Source: an uncultured Cryptobacterium sp.
GTDB taxonomy: Bacteria; Actinomycetota; Coriobacteriia; Coriobacteriales; Eggerthellaceae
NCBI GenBank assembly: GCA_958410215.1
Contig: CATYOF010000011.1
Span: forward strand, 10,505 to 74,504
Direction: 5' to 3'
Length of the DNA: 64,000 nucleotides
Position 1 is the stretch's first letter. Every line of letters starts with the position of its first letter. Below the pieces are notes generated by a model, which worked only from the letters and a program-made list of their open reading frames with translations, did no database searches and was not told where the DNA came from. Shown in pieces: positions 51,967 through 61,186 of the stretch. A program made the translations under genes and the position numbers.

Positions 51967-53763
51967 ATGTCGACAAACGAGGCTCTTTCGGAAAATGTTG
52001 AGGGAAGGTCGTGGGTTGGCACGCTCTTCTCTTACGCATTCCGCTGCAAGGGCAAAATGCTCTTTTCGCTCTTAGCGTCTGTCGCCAGCGTGGCTGCAGG
52101 CTTTGTCCCTTTTTACGCGGTGTACCGCATCATGGGAATGGCCATCGCCAAATCGCTGACTTGGGATGGCGCTTTGATTTGGATCGCCCTGGCGGCAGTT
52201 GCTTATATTCTGAGCAAGATTCTGTTTGGGATATCCACCCTTTTGTCTCATGTTTCGGCTTACACGATTCTTGAATCGCTTCGAAAGGACGTCGTGCGTA
52301 AGCTTATGCACGCCTCTTTGGGAACGGTTCAGACGAAGAGCATTGGGAATATAAAGAGCGTGTTCCTCGATCGAATCGAAAATATCGAGCCTCCTTTAGC
52401 CCATATGATTCCCGAACTGGGCGGTTCGCTCGTTCTTGCGGCAGGTTTGGCGGTTTGGCTTGTGCTAATTGACTGGCGCATGGCTCTCGCATGCCTTGTT
52501 TGCGTCCCTTTGGGCTTGATGGTGTTTGCGTCGAGCCTCAAGGAGTTTAATGCAAAGTACGCTGCATTTATGGCTGAGAGCAACCACGTGAACAGCGTCA
52601 TCGTGGAATACGTGGAAGGCATCCAGGTGGTGAAGGCCTTCAATCAGGCAAGCGACTCCTATGAGAAATACTCAAATGCGGTCAAAGCCTTCAAGGATTT
52701 TACAATGGAGTGGTTCAAGTCTACTTGGCTAACCATGAACCTCATGTCAAGCATCATGCCGACAACGCTTCTTGGGGTGATGCCCGTTGGCTTGGCTCTC
52801 TACTTTAATGGGGCCCTGTCTCCGATTGACCTGGCGATGTGCGTGGTGCTGGCGCTTGCCATCGTTGATCCGATCGCTAGGTTCACCTCGTTCATTAATG
52901 AAATAAAGTCCATGGAATACGCTGTAGCCGATGCCGAGGAGTTTCTTGGCCTGCCAGAACTTCCCGAGGTGACTCGAAACGCAACTGGAGTTCAGGATTC
53001 GTCCATCGAGCTGAAAGACGTCCATTTCTCTTATAAGGAAGACGAAGAGGTTCTGCATGGAATATCTCTGAACATACCACGCGGGTCTTTCACCGCGCTC
53101 GTTGGCCCGTCTGGGTCTGGCAAGTCGACCCTAGCACGTCTTCTTGTGCGGCATTGGGATGTCGACGATGGAAGCATCGCTATCGGAGGCGTCGACGTGC
53201 GCGATATGCCGCTCGAGCAGCTTTCCGAGCTGGTGAGCTTTGTCGCCCAGGACAACTATCTTTTCGACGCAAGCATTCGGGACAATATCAGGCTTGGGAA
53301 TCCTTCGGCAAGTGACGAAGAGGTGGAGGCGGCGGCTCGGGCGGCGTGCTGCGATGATTTTGTGTCGCGCCTGCCGCAAGGACTGGATACCCCAGCGGGA
53401 TCGGCGGGGTTTGAGCTTTCAGGAGGAGAGAGGCAGCGCGTTTCCATCGCGCGCGCAATTTTGAAAGATGCTCCCGTAGTGGTTCTCGATGAGGCCACCG
53501 CCTTTACCGATCCCGAAAGCGAGGACAAGATTCAGAAGTCTATAGCTCATCTTTCATCAGGGAAGACATTGGTGGTCATTGCGCACCGACTTTCGACAAT
53601 TGTGAACGCGGATCAGATAGCGGTAATCGATGGAGGGAACGTAATCGCGACGGGAAAGCACGACACGCTGATTTCAACCTGCCCTCTCTACGCGCGGATG
53701 TGGTCGGCTCATATAGGCGCGCGGATGTGGTCGGCAGGTTCTGGCGAGGAAAGGAGCAAGTAA
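51967..53763 (+). CDS. ABC transporter, fused permease-ATPase (YbtP/IrtA-like half 1)
   Basis: This 598-residue half-transporter has a six-helix ABC membrane domain (about residues 20-320) and an ATPase domain with GPSGSGKST near 380, VAQDNYLFD, LSGGERQRVSIARAIL and VVLDEATAFTDPES. It pairs with the next gene to make a heterodimer. Such pairs placed with AraC and DtxR regulators are found in siderophore importers like YbtPQ and IrtAB, but exporter use is also possible. GAAGGAAG precedes the ATG. Confidence 0.85.
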   Translation: MSTNEALSENVEGRSWVGTLFSYAFRCKGKMLFSLLASVASVAAGFVPFYAVYRIMGMAIAKSLTWDGALIWIALAAVAYILSKILFGISTLLSHVSAYTILESLRKDVVRKLMHASLGTVQTKSIGNIKSVFLDRIENIEPPLAHMIPELGGSLVLAAGLAVWLVLIDWRMALACLVCVPLGLMVFASSLKEFNAKYAAFMAESNHVNSVIVEYVEGIQVVKAFNQASDSYEKYSNAVKAFKDFTMEWFKSTWLTMNLMSSIMPTTLLGVMPVGLALYFNGALSPIDLAMCVVLALAIVDPIARFTSFINEIKSMEYAVADAEEFLGLPELPEVTRNATGVQDSSIELKDVHFSYKEDEEVLHGISLNIPRGSFTALVGPSGSGKSTLARLLVRHWDVDDGSIAIGGVDVRDMPLEQLSELVSFVAQDNYLFDASIRDNIRLGNPSASDEEVEAAARAACCDDFVSRLPQGLDTPAGSAGFELSGGERQRVSIARAILKDAPVVVLDEATAFTDPESEDKIQKSIAHLSSGKTLVVIAHRLSTIVNADQIAVIDGGNVIATGKHDTLISTCPLYARMWSAHIGARMWSAGSGEERSK

Positions 53764-55526
53764 TGATAGACTCGCTTATCCGTATCATTCGATGGACCGG
53801 GCCTCATAAAAAGCGCCTTTTTCTCGGATGTGTTTGCTCCTTTCTTATGACATGGGCAACTGCAGCGCCTGTTGTAATTGGAGCTTGGCTTCTAGCCAGG
53901 GTGGTCGAGGATTCAAATGGCGATTCTCGACTCGACCCTTCTTGGGTGTGGCTTTCCTTTCTCGCAATAGTTGCCTGCGTCCTGCTGCGGTTTGTCTTCT
54001 CCTATGGGAAAAACAGGTTGCAGGAATCTATAGGCTACGAGGTGGCTCCAGAAGACCGCATAAGAATTGGCAATGTCCTCAAGAGGGTTCCGATGGGGTT
54101 CTTTTCGGAGGTGAACACGGGAGATATCCTCACTCTTGCAACGACCGAGCTAGGCGTCCTCGAGCTTCAGGGGATGAAAATGGTCGATGCGGTGATAAAT
54201 GGTTACGTCAACCTAGTTGCGATAATCTGCTTCCTGCTTTTCGTAAGCCCGCCCGCTGCCCTTGCTGCGATTTTGGGCACGGCGATCTCGTGCTTTGCCC
54301 TCGCTTCGATTAACCGCACGTCAAAGCGGCTTACCCCTGTTGCACATGAAGCGACCGAAAAACTTGCTGAGGACATCATCGAATATGTTCGGGGGCTTGG
54401 AACCGCAAAATCGTATGGACAGAGTGGTGCTGCGGAGAAGCCCATCCTGCGCTCGGTGAAAGGATTGAAGGAAGCTCGCATTGCAATAGAGTTTGGGTTC
54501 ACGCCGAAAAACGTCATCCACCTGATTGCGTTCAAGCTCGCTAGCGTGGGCGTGGTTGGATGCGCCGTGTGGGGCTTTGTGGCCGGATCTCTTCCCCTCT
54601 GGTCGTTTTTCGCCCTTCTGGCATTTTCGTTCACTATTTTTTCCGGAGTGGAGAAGGTCAACGACTCCGCGCATATGCTTGGTGATCTGGGCGACATTCT
54701 CGATAGGCTCGAAAAAGTCGAAAACGCGAAGCGAATCGACGAGAATGGCCAAGAGATAGCGCTTTCGGAATACGACATTGAGTTTCAAAATGTAACGTTT
54801 TCCTACGGTCAGGGCGAGAAGACGAGGAAAGTTCTCGACCAGGTGAACCTCAGCGTTCCTGAGGGGTCGACGTGCGCCATAGTGGGCCCGTCAGGCTCGG
54901 GCAAGACCACCATTGCCAACCTGATGATGAGATTCTGGGATGTCGATGCAGGGCGAATTCTTGTTGGAGGCAGGGACGTGAGGGAGCTGACATGCGATAG
55001 CCTTCTCCGAAACTTTTCTGCAGTGTTTCAAAGCGTCTACCTCTTCAACGATACCATCGAGAACAACATTCGTTTCGGAAAGCCGGGCGCAACAGAAGAG
55101 GAAGTCCGAAATGCAGCGCATCGTGCTAGGGTCGACGAATTTGCGGAGATGCTGCCTGATGGGTACAACACCATGGTGGGCGAAGGGGGCGCTGCGCTTT
55201 CGGGTGGCCAGAAGCAGCGAATCTCTATTGCGCGGGCATTGCTAAAAGACGCACCTATAGTGATTCTGGACGAAGCGACGGCAAGCATCGATCCTGAGAA
55301 TGAATCTCTCATCCAAGCTGCGCTCACTGAACTGACCTACGGCAAAACCGTTGTAGTAATAGCTCATAGGCTTGCCACCATAGAGCATGCCGACCAGATA
55401 CTTGTAGTGGATCGTGGAAGAATTGCTCAGCGAGGAACTCATCAAGAGCTTTTGGAACATGAGGGAATCTACCGTAGGTTTGTGGAAATAAGGAGTGAAG
55501 CAGAAGGATGGAGTTTCCGCCAATGA
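53763..55526 (+). CDS. ABC transporter, fused permease-ATPase (YbtQ/IrtB-like half 2)
   Basis: This 587-residue protein has the same layout as its neighbour: membrane domain, then GPSGSGKTT, VFQSVYLFNDTI, LSGGQKQRISIARALL and VILDEATASIDPEN. Its ATG overlaps the previous stop (TAATG), so the halves are translationally coupled and likely form a heterodimer. The frame is open upstream to a GTG but the overlapping ATG, with AGGAAAGGAG, is the better start. It transports an unknown solute, perhaps a metallophore. Confidence 0.9.
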   Translation: MIDSLIRIIRWTGPHKKRLFLGCVCSFLMTWATAAPVVIGAWLLARVVEDSNGDSRLDPSWVWLSFLAIVACVLLRFVFSYGKNRLQESIGYEVAPEDRIRIGNVLKRVPMGFFSEVNTGDILTLATTELGVLELQGMKMVDAVINGYVNLVAIICFLLFVSPPAALAAILGTAISCFALASINRTSKRLTPVAHEATEKLAEDIIEYVRGLGTAKSYGQSGAAEKPILRSVKGLKEARIAIEFGFTPKNVIHLIAFKLASVGVVGCAVWGFVAGSLPLWSFFALLAFSFTIFSGVEKVNDSAHMLGDLGDILDRLEKVENAKRIDENGQEIALSEYDIEFQNVTFSYGQGEKTRKVLDQVNLSVPEGSTCAIVGPSGSGKTTIANLMMRFWDVDAGRILVGGRDVRELTCDSLLRNFSAVFQSVYLFNDTIENNIRFGKPGATEEEVRNAAHRARVDEFAEMLPDGYNTMVGEGGAALSGGQKQRISIARALLKDAPIVILDEATASIDPENESLIQAALTELTYGKTVVVIAHRLATIEHADQILVVDRGRIAQRGTHQELLEHEGIYRRFVEIRSEAEGWSFRQ

Positions 55527-55951
55527 TCTCAGCAGATTCATCTTTGGATCCCGCCGATGTCGAACGGGACTCTATTTCGCATACGAAAACAATGACGACC
55601 GAATCTTCCGAAGACTATCTCGAGGCGATCTTCGTCATCCGCGCCGAGCGTGGCTCCTGCCGCAACGTGGACATTGCGGAATACCTGGGCATAACGAAGC
55701 CGAGTGTTACTAAGGCGCTTTCAGGCCTTTCCTCCCAATCGCTTGTGGAGGTGGTCGATCGCGATGTGCGGCTCACTCAGAGGGGGCTTGGTATCGCCAA
55801 GGCAACTCTCGAGAAGCACGAGTTCTTCAGGCGGTTGCTCCGCGACGCTGGAGTCGATGACGAAGTGGCATCGAAAGAGGCCTGCCGTATGGAGCACTGT
55901 CTGTCGGCGGATTCGTTTGAGAAGTTTTCTGCTTACCTGAAGCCAAGGTAG
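55508..55951 (+). CDS. DtxR family metal-dependent regulator
   Basis: This 147-residue protein resembles DtxR/MntR-type regulators: SSEDYLEAIFVIRAERGSC, then DIAEYLGITKPSVTKALSGL (recognition helix) and DVRLTQRGLGIAKATLEKHEFF, and a metal-binding segment EASxEACRMEHCLS in which E, C and H ligands are found. It overlaps the upstream ATPase by 19 bases, so it is the last gene in the unit. It probably represses transport genes when iron or manganese is plentiful. The start may be ATG 55508 or the later ATG 55592. Confidence 0.85.
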   Translation: MEFPPMISADSSLDPADVERDSISHTKTMTTESSEDYLEAIFVIRAERGSCRNVDIAEYLGITKPSVTKALSGLSSQSLVEVVDRDVRLTQRGLGIAKATLEKHEFFRRLLRDAGVDDEVASKEACRMEHCLSADSFEKFSAYLKPR

Positions 55952-56081
55952 CTTTTCCGGCAGCTCGATAATTGGAAAGAAGGCACGTCGACCCGAAAGC
56001 GGGGTCAGTTATTTGGCTCTGTCGTCTGAGGCTATGCGCTAAGCCGGGTTTGAGGTTGGCGGGGTCGTCCGGCAGCGACAT

Positions 56082-56134
56082 AGCGCCCCTCAAGCAAGAA
56101 GGATACAAGGCAATGACCGTGGAAAAGGGGCGCT
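56082..56134. terminator. GC-rich inverted repeat after the DtxR-like and NACHT genes
   Basis: AGCGCCCC (56082-56089) and GGGGCGCT (56127-56134) are exact complements across a 37-base loop. The structure lies between two convergent genes and touches the NACHT stop codon. No T-run is seen, so terminator function is uncertain. Confidence 0.45.
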
Positions 56135-56136
56135 GA

Positions 56137-58824
56137 TCACGAACCTTCGTCTTTGAAGTCGATAAAGGTTCTTAGCAGCTCGACGAATTCTTCCAAATCG
56201 GGTCCGTAGGATTTTCCCGTATTAAGGTCGACAACATAATATGAAGCAGTGCTGGGAACGTATTTGCTCCGTTGTCTGTACTCGAGAAGCTTTCGGTCGA
56301 TTCCTTCATCGTGGCCAATCTCTTCAAGAGGGATAAACGAATAGCTGAAGCCGGGCTCGTGAATCTCTTCTTCATCCCTGATTATCATTTGCAAGACTTC
56401 GCAAAGCCTTTTGCTTGCCTCGTTAGCGGTAATGTCTTTCGCTTCGTACGGCAGAGAGAAGTCGTCGAAGACACTTGCCTGATCCGCGCTGACGATTATG
56501 GGCTCATCCTCGCTTGCCAGGGCATTGCTGAAATCGGCACCCGAGATGTTTGCGTAGGATAGATTTGCTCCTCCTAGTGCGGCACCCCTGAAATCGGCAT
56601 AGCTAAGATCCGCAAATCTCAGGTCAGCTTCTCGCAAATCGGCGTTCCGGAAACACGCCGATCGCATCCTGCATTTGAAGAATCGGCAACGATGCAAACT
56701 GGCAGCGTAGAAATTCCTACGGCGCAAATCAAGGAAAGACAGGTTTTCGAGGCTCAGCACAAGGGGGAAATGCTGGTCTTCTCGAGCTAGGAGGAGATAT
56801 CTCAAAAGGGATTTCTTCGATTCGAGGGTCTCGGTGTCTAGGACCGGCGTCGTGGTTTGGATGAACTTGATGAGGAGCCACAAGTTGACGACAACGCACT
56901 CGATTTTCTCTAGCGTGCAGTCGTTTGCCTCGTCGGCAAGCGAGGACACAACGCCGTTCTGGATGACCACGTGAATGAGCTTCTTTGTCAAGAACCTGGC
57001 TATATCTTCGGAAGAAGCGGAGCCGGAGTCTACTTCGGAGGCGAAGAACTGTTTAACCTCGTTCGTTAAGATGTGTCCGCTGAAGAAGTAGTCTGCCAGC
57101 TCGAACCACCCCTCTTCGCCTAGGGAGCCGTTTAGGCCGTCAACGACAAAGTGATAGACGTCTTCTGCCGCTAGAAACTCGCCGAACAAGCGGTGCAGAA
57201 AACCGGATGTGCCATAGAGGGTGTATAGGGAGAGAATGAAGGCCTGCTGCGCTTTATGAATCTCATCCTCGTTTATTCCGAGTCGACCAAGCCTGGCGGA
57301 AACCATGTCGACTCCTTGCTTATCGAGGGAAACGGCTCCTTTTCTCCGCATTTCGGTTGCGGCTGCTTTGGCGTACAGCCTAAGGTTTCGGATGAGGTCT
57401 TCGTTTGTATGCACGTCTAAGTTCGGGCGATTGTATGCACGTTTCTCCATTTCGGAGAAGATCTGTTTGTATAGCTCGCCTTTGTCTTTGGTGGCGCTCA
57501 CATCGATTTCGAGTGCCGCGACGGTGTACAGAAGCAAAGGCACCGAAAGAAAGCCTAGCTGGGAATACATGTTTGAAATGGCAGTAATTGCGGGAGTGTT
57601 CAGCGAGCCGTGAATTATCGCAAGGTTGCGCACCATCTCGAGCGCGTCGGCCTCGTTCATTTCTTCGAGCTTTATGATCCGCACCTTGTGCCGTATTTCT
57701 TTGTCGAGCAGCTTTCTGTCTATATAGTTCGTTCTCGATGTAATAACGAATCTGCAGTTCTTTCGTTCCGAACACCGATAGACGAGCTTATTGAAGAAGT
57801 CCATGCTCGACCTCCCTGCGGGAAGGGCTAGGTACAGCTCGTCTAACCCATCGAGCAGGATTATGGATTTATCGAATTCGGACTCTTCTCTTCCTAGGGC
57901 GCGCCTTATGTATTCCACGGGATCGTTCTGATGAATGAACTCGTCGGCGTTCAATTCCGATAACGGTATACACATGACGCTGCGTTCCGTGCTTTTGTTT
58001 TTCGTCAGCGTGTAGCACAACGCTTTCAGCAGGCTCGTTTTCCCGCTTCCCGCATCGCTCAAAACGGTGAAGCAATTTTCCATGTCTCCTGGGTTTTGGG
58101 TTTCCGCTTCGCAATATCTTACAAGCTCTTCTAACGAGTCTTGAATCGGAGAGCAGCTGGAGGATACGGATAGGTCTAGTGCACGTGGTGTGACAAAGAC
58201 GTTTTGTAGAGACGCCTTTTCCTCGAGGTCGTCCTCAAGATGGAGGGGCTCGGCGAATGCTTCCGCGTACTCTCGAGCGCGGTTGCGTACGACGCTGATG
58301 CCTTGCTGTCCTCTCTCCTCTTTCCATGGAAGAGAGGACAGCCTATTCTCAACCGCTTTCCTTAACGCGCGTTTCGATTTCCTGGACTTATCGACTAGAG
58401 ACGAGAAGAGAGACTCCACGCAGGCGGAAAGGCATGCTGCAGTATCGTGTCTGTTGTTCGGTTCGAATATGCGATGGTCGATGGCGGGTATATCGCAGCC
58501 AAGTTCGTCGTGAAAAAAGATCAATACTTTCTCCGCCGTGTTCTGCGGATTGAACTTCTTGGCGATCTTTCCTTCGAGCGCCAGGCGCGTGAGCCCCGCG
58601 ACCATGACCACGGCGTCGGCGTTAACGGCGCAGCTGCCGCTGTTTGTCCGATTCCATAGCCAAGTTCTTGTGGGCGCGGCGTTGAAGCCTGCATCTAGCG
58701 CGTCCTGCGTGCTGAGCCCCCATTCTTCCCAGCTTCTTCTCGGCAGCGTCTTTTGCAGTACGCGATACATGTAGCTATTGAGAATAGCGTTTGCTTCGAT
58801 ATCTGTATCGACGGTGTCGCTCAT
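56137..58824 (-). CDS. NACHT NTPase with C-terminal pentapeptide repeats, probable antiphage sensor
   Basis: This 895-residue protein has a NACHT domain: Walker A DAGSGKTSLLKA near 258, Walker B SIILLDGLDELYLALP near 323 and FVITSRTNYID (sensor 1) about 35 residues on. A helical region follows, then a pentapeptide repeat block (about 700-763) with units such as ADLRE, ADLRF, ADLSY, ADFRG and ANLSY. The last 130 residues are unassigned. Bacterial NACHT proteins are STAND-type defence NTPases that sense phage and trigger death. The ATG at 58824 follows GGAGGAA; the frame is open to 58968. It lies next to a conjugative element. Confidence 0.85.
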   Translation of the reverse strand: MSDTVDTDIEANAILNSYMYRVLQKTLPRRSWEEWGLSTQDALDAGFNAAPTRTWLWNRTNSGSCAVNADAVVMVAGLTRLALEGKIAKKFNPQNTAEKVLIFFHDELGCDIPAIDHRIFEPNNRHDTAACLSACVESLFSSLVDKSRKSKRALRKAVENRLSSLPWKEERGQQGISVVRNRAREYAEAFAEPLHLEDDLEEKASLQNVFVTPRALDLSVSSSCSPIQDSLEELVRYCEAETQNPGDMENCFTVLSDAGSGKTSLLKALCYTLTKNKSTERSVMCIPLSELNADEFIHQNDPVEYIRRALGREESEFDKSIILLDGLDELYLALPAGRSSMDFFNKLVYRCSERKNCRFVITSRTNYIDRKLLDKEIRHKVRIIKLEEMNEADALEMVRNLAIIHGSLNTPAITAISNMYSQLGFLSVPLLLYTVAALEIDVSATKDKGELYKQIFSEMEKRAYNRPNLDVHTNEDLIRNLRLYAKAAATEMRRKGAVSLDKQGVDMVSARLGRLGINEDEIHKAQQAFILSLYTLYGTSGFLHRLFGEFLAAEDVYHFVVDGLNGSLGEEGWFELADYFFSGHILTNEVKQFFASEVDSGSASSEDIARFLTKKLIHVVIQNGVVSSLADEANDCTLEKIECVVVNLWLLIKFIQTTTPVLDTETLESKKSLLRYLLLAREDQHFPLVLSLENLSFLDLRRRNFYAASLHRCRFFKCRMRSACFRNADLREADLRFADLSYADFRGAALGGANLSYANISGADFSNALASEDEPIIVSADQASVFDDFSLPYEAKDITANEASKRLCEVLQMIIRDEEEIHEPGFSYSFIPLEEIGHDEGIDRKLLEYRQRSKYVPSTASYYVVDLNTGKSYGPDLEEFVELLRTFIDFKDEGS

Positions 58825-59092
58825 ATTGCATTCCTCCGTGATTAAAAGCGTTTCAAAACTTCGCGCAGGCACGCTACAACTCATCCAAAACCATCTGCTC
58901 GGTGATGCCTGGTAGCGTGAGATATGTTCTCGTACGGCTCCAATTATCTCATTCAGGAGGTGATGCACCTTGATTTAGATGGGGTTCGCATATTCAGACG
59001 GTGATCTGGCAAGACCCGATGAATGTCGTTTAAAAAAACGGCAAAATCGTCGGGCGTTCGAGCTGCCCGCGTTCTGCCGGGAAAGGCAAACG

Positions 59093-59434
59093 ATGTGCGA
59101 GACGGCAGGAAACAACAAAATGCCAATACCTGATGGAAATAGCACCCTGCCGAGCATGGCAGAGTGCTATTTGGTCAAGAAGTTCAGAGAGTACGTCATC
59201 CCGCAAGACGTCTACTCCGTTGGCGAAGTCGCAAGGCTTTTGCATATCAGTCCCGATCGCGTGAGGAGCTTCGCGAAGCGCGACAACCACCCACTTCCCA
59301 TCCGCCACTTCAAGGGAGGAGCGCGGGGCTCGTTCGTCCTGCGTGATGAGTTGATAGATTGGCTGGTCAAGAACACTATCAGCGCGGTGGACGAGGCGCG
59401 CGAACGTCGACGATCGAAATACGAGACCGAGTAG
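59093..59434 (+). CDS. Helix-turn-helix protein (excisionase-like) of the conjugative element
   Basis: This 113-residue protein contains YSVGEVARLLHISPDRVRSFAKRDNHP, a MerR/excisionase-like helix-turn-helix, and a basic C-terminal helix rich in Arg. ATG 59093 has AAAGG six bases upstream, while the frame stays open to an ATG at 58979 with no proper site. It is the first gene of the element's plus-strand genes and may set excision or control of transfer. Divergent from NACHT. Confidence 0.65.
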   Translation: MCETAGNNKMPIPDGNSTLPSMAECYLVKKFREYVIPQDVYSVGEVARLLHISPDRVRSFAKRDNHPLPIRHFKGGARGSFVLRDELIDWLVKNTISAVDEARERRRSKYETE

Positions 59435-59470
59435 CCATCACGTCGGAAACTGGATTCTTGCCAGCAGCAA

Positions 59471-59500
59471 AGGAAGCGCCCGAACGGGCGCTTCCTTTAT
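59471..59500 (+). terminator. Terminator after the excisionase-like gene
   Basis: AGGAAGCGCCC (59471-59481) pairs perfectly with GGGCGCTTCCT (59486-59496) around GAAC, followed by TTATTA. It is a strong 11-bp stem. The next gene starts about 150 bases later with its own ribosome site. Confidence 0.85.
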
Positions 59501-59652
59501 TAGTTCCTCCGATGCGAGGGCTTGCCGGGGTTCAAAACGCGAGCGTCAGCGAGCCGTTGTTCTCCAAATGCTACAAAGGGCAACGTCATCGACTGCTGTT
59601 GAGTGATGGCAGCTGAATGGCAGGCAAGGGAATCGACATGATAGGAGCCAAG

Positions 59653-59877
59653 ATGGGATACCTGAATCAGGATAGCTGCACGCCAAATTCCCCAGGCGAG
59701 CTGGTGCCACTGTACACCGTGAGCCAGGTGGCGGGTTATCTGGGAGTCCATCCTCACACGATCTACCGGTATTTACAGGAGGGACGCATCAGGGCGGTAC
59801 GTATCGGGCAGACGTATCGCTTCACCGCCCAAGACATCAATGAGTACATAGCGGAGTGCTCAATCGACAATTCGTAG
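59653..59877 (+). CDS. Small excisionase-family DNA-binding protein
   Basis: This 74-residue protein carries LYTVSQVAGYLGVHPHTIYRYLQEGRI then RAVRIGQTYRF, the helix-turn-helix of the excisionase/HTH_17 family, ending with a helix. ATG 59653 follows AGGAG; ATGs at 59617 and 59638 are also in frame. Such proteins direct excision of elements or repress their transfer genes. It precedes the winged-helix gene by nine bases. Confidence 0.85.
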   Translation: MGYLNQDSCTPNSPGELVPLYTVSQVAGYLGVHPHTIYRYLQEGRIRAVRIGQTYRFTAQDINEYIAECSIDNS

Positions 59878-59886
59878 GAGCCCTTG

Positions 59887-60396
59887 ATGGAGCAAGAGGG
59901 CAGAAGGGCTGGAGGTGACGCTTCGCGCCCTCTTCATAGTTATGTGAAGGTTTACGCCTTCATGGGATCGGCGCTTCGGCTCTCCGGGTTGGAATTGCTC
60001 GTCTTTGCCCGCATCTTCGGGTTCACGGTCAACGGTCTTCCGTTTTACGAGAGCCGCGCTAAAACGGCAGAGTTCTTCGGAAGTTCTCGTCGTGCTGTCA
60101 TAGCTGCCGTGGGAAGGCTGGTTGAGAGGGGCTTGATCAAGGAGGTCAGCCAAAAGCACGGCGTCTGCGTCGGCAAGAGCAAGGCGTACGTTGCGGATCT
60201 TACGCGAGTGGCCGAAGTTGCGGGAGCCGATGTCGATGCCTCCCTTTTGCCCGTAGACGAAATACGCAGTGAAGAATCTTCACCATTCGACATGCATGAA
60301 GGTGAAGAAACGTCACCATCAAATAGTGAAGCGGCTTCACTCGGCGGGGTGAAGAATCTTCACCCTATACCAAAAAGGAAAGAAAACTGGCTATAG
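59887..60396 (+). CDS. Winged-helix replication-type protein with iteron-like DNA in its 3' end
   Basis: This 169-residue protein has a winged-helix region: LSGLELLVFARIFGFTVNG, then KTAEFFGSSRRAVIAAVGRL and LIKEVSQKH, similar to replication-initiation and HTH_36 proteins of mobile elements. Its last 45 residues are acidic Ser/Glu-rich with the sequence spelled by four palindromic DNA units. The ATG at 59887 has AGGAG six bases upstream. It sits before a DnaC-like ATPase, which supports a role in element replication. Confidence 0.65.
   Translation: MEQEGRRAGGDASRPLHSYVKVYAFMGSALRLSGLELLVFARIFGFTVNGLPFYESRAKTAEFFGSSRRAVIAAVGRLVERGLIKEVSQKHGVCVGKSKAYVADLTRVAEVAGADVDASLLPVDEIRSEESSPFDMHEGEETSPSNSEAASLGGVKNLHPIPKRKENWL
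60269..60363. repeat. Four GTGAAG-N3-CTTCAC palindromes, iteron-like
   Basis: GTGAAGAATCTTCAC at 60269-60283, GTGAAGAAACGTCAC at 60302-60316 (one mismatch), GTGAAGCGGCTTCAC at 60326-60340 and GTGAAGAATCTTCAC again at 60349-60363. Spacings are 33, 24 and 23 bases. The fourth unit is in a different reading frame from the first three, so it is conserved as DNA and not for the encoded peptide. It could be a replication origin, an operator or a transfer-control site. Confidence 0.75.
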
Positions 60397-60406
60397 GAAA
60401 CGCGCA

Positions 60407-61186
60407 ATGGGAAATCAGGTTCATTTCTATACGTTGGAAGAGGCGGTAGAGGCCGGCATTCCGTACCAGGAGCAAAGCGAATTCGCATGCGAGTACTGCG
60501 CGAAACCGCTCGAGCAGCTCGGGATACTCGGGTGCGATGGCGTCGTTAGGTGGGTTATCCGCAAGGAATGCGGTTGCGAAGCCGCGCGCGAGCACCGCGA
60601 AGCGACGAAAAGGAAAGAGGAGCTAATCGAGCGCAAGGAGCAGGAATCGAGATTTCTGCGTGCGGGGATAGCCAAGCGCTATCTCTGCGCTTCGGTCAGC
60701 AATAGCGAATCCGTCCGCTACATCGAATCGTTCAGGGTGGGGATTGGGGCAGGGCTCTATTTCGTTGGGGGTGTCGGCTCTGGCAAGACCTATGAGGCAA
60801 GCGCGATCGCAAAGTCCTTCATATGGGCGGGATATTCGGTCGTCTTCACGACGACCCTCTCGATGCTTGACGCCATCAGGAAAAGCTACGACAGCAAGGG
60901 GGATGCGGGCATTGCCAAATTCGTTGGAGCCGATCTGCTCGTTCTCGACGACATGGGCAAGGAAAGCGCCAACAGCTGGGTGCTGACGACGCTCTTTCAG
61001 GTTCTGAACGCACGCTACGAAAACTTGCTTCCCACGGTCTTCACGTCTCAGTATCCGATCTCTGCATTGGAGCGGAGGATGTCTCGTGGCGGAGAGCGCG
61101 AAAGCGCGCAAGCGATAGCGTCGCGAATCTCTCAGATCAGCAAGGTCGTCGATCTCGGAAATGGTGATCGCAGACGCGGTGGTTAA
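60407..61186 (+). CDS. DnaC/IstB-like ATPase (helicase loader type)
   Basis: This 259-residue protein starts with a zinc-binding segment, CEYCAKPL and later ECGCEAA. It continues with an AAA+ P-loop VGGVGSGKTYEASAIAKS near 120, Walker B LLVLDDMGKES near 185 and PTVFTSQYPI. These match the DnaC/IstB helicase loader group, used for element replication. It follows the winged-helix gene by ten bases. An initiator-plus-loader pair supports autonomous replication of the element. Confidence 0.85.
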   Translation: MGNQVHFYTLEEAVEAGIPYQEQSEFACEYCAKPLEQLGILGCDGVVRWVIRKECGCEAAREHREATKRKEELIERKEQESRFLRAGIAKRYLCASVSNSESVRYIESFRVGIGAGLYFVGGVGSGKTYEASAIAKSFIWAGYSVVFTTTLSMLDAIRKSYDSKGDAGIAKFVGADLLVLDDMGKESANSWVLTTLFQVLNARYENLLPTVFTSQYPISALERRMSRGGERESAQAIASRISQISKVVDLGNGDRRRGG

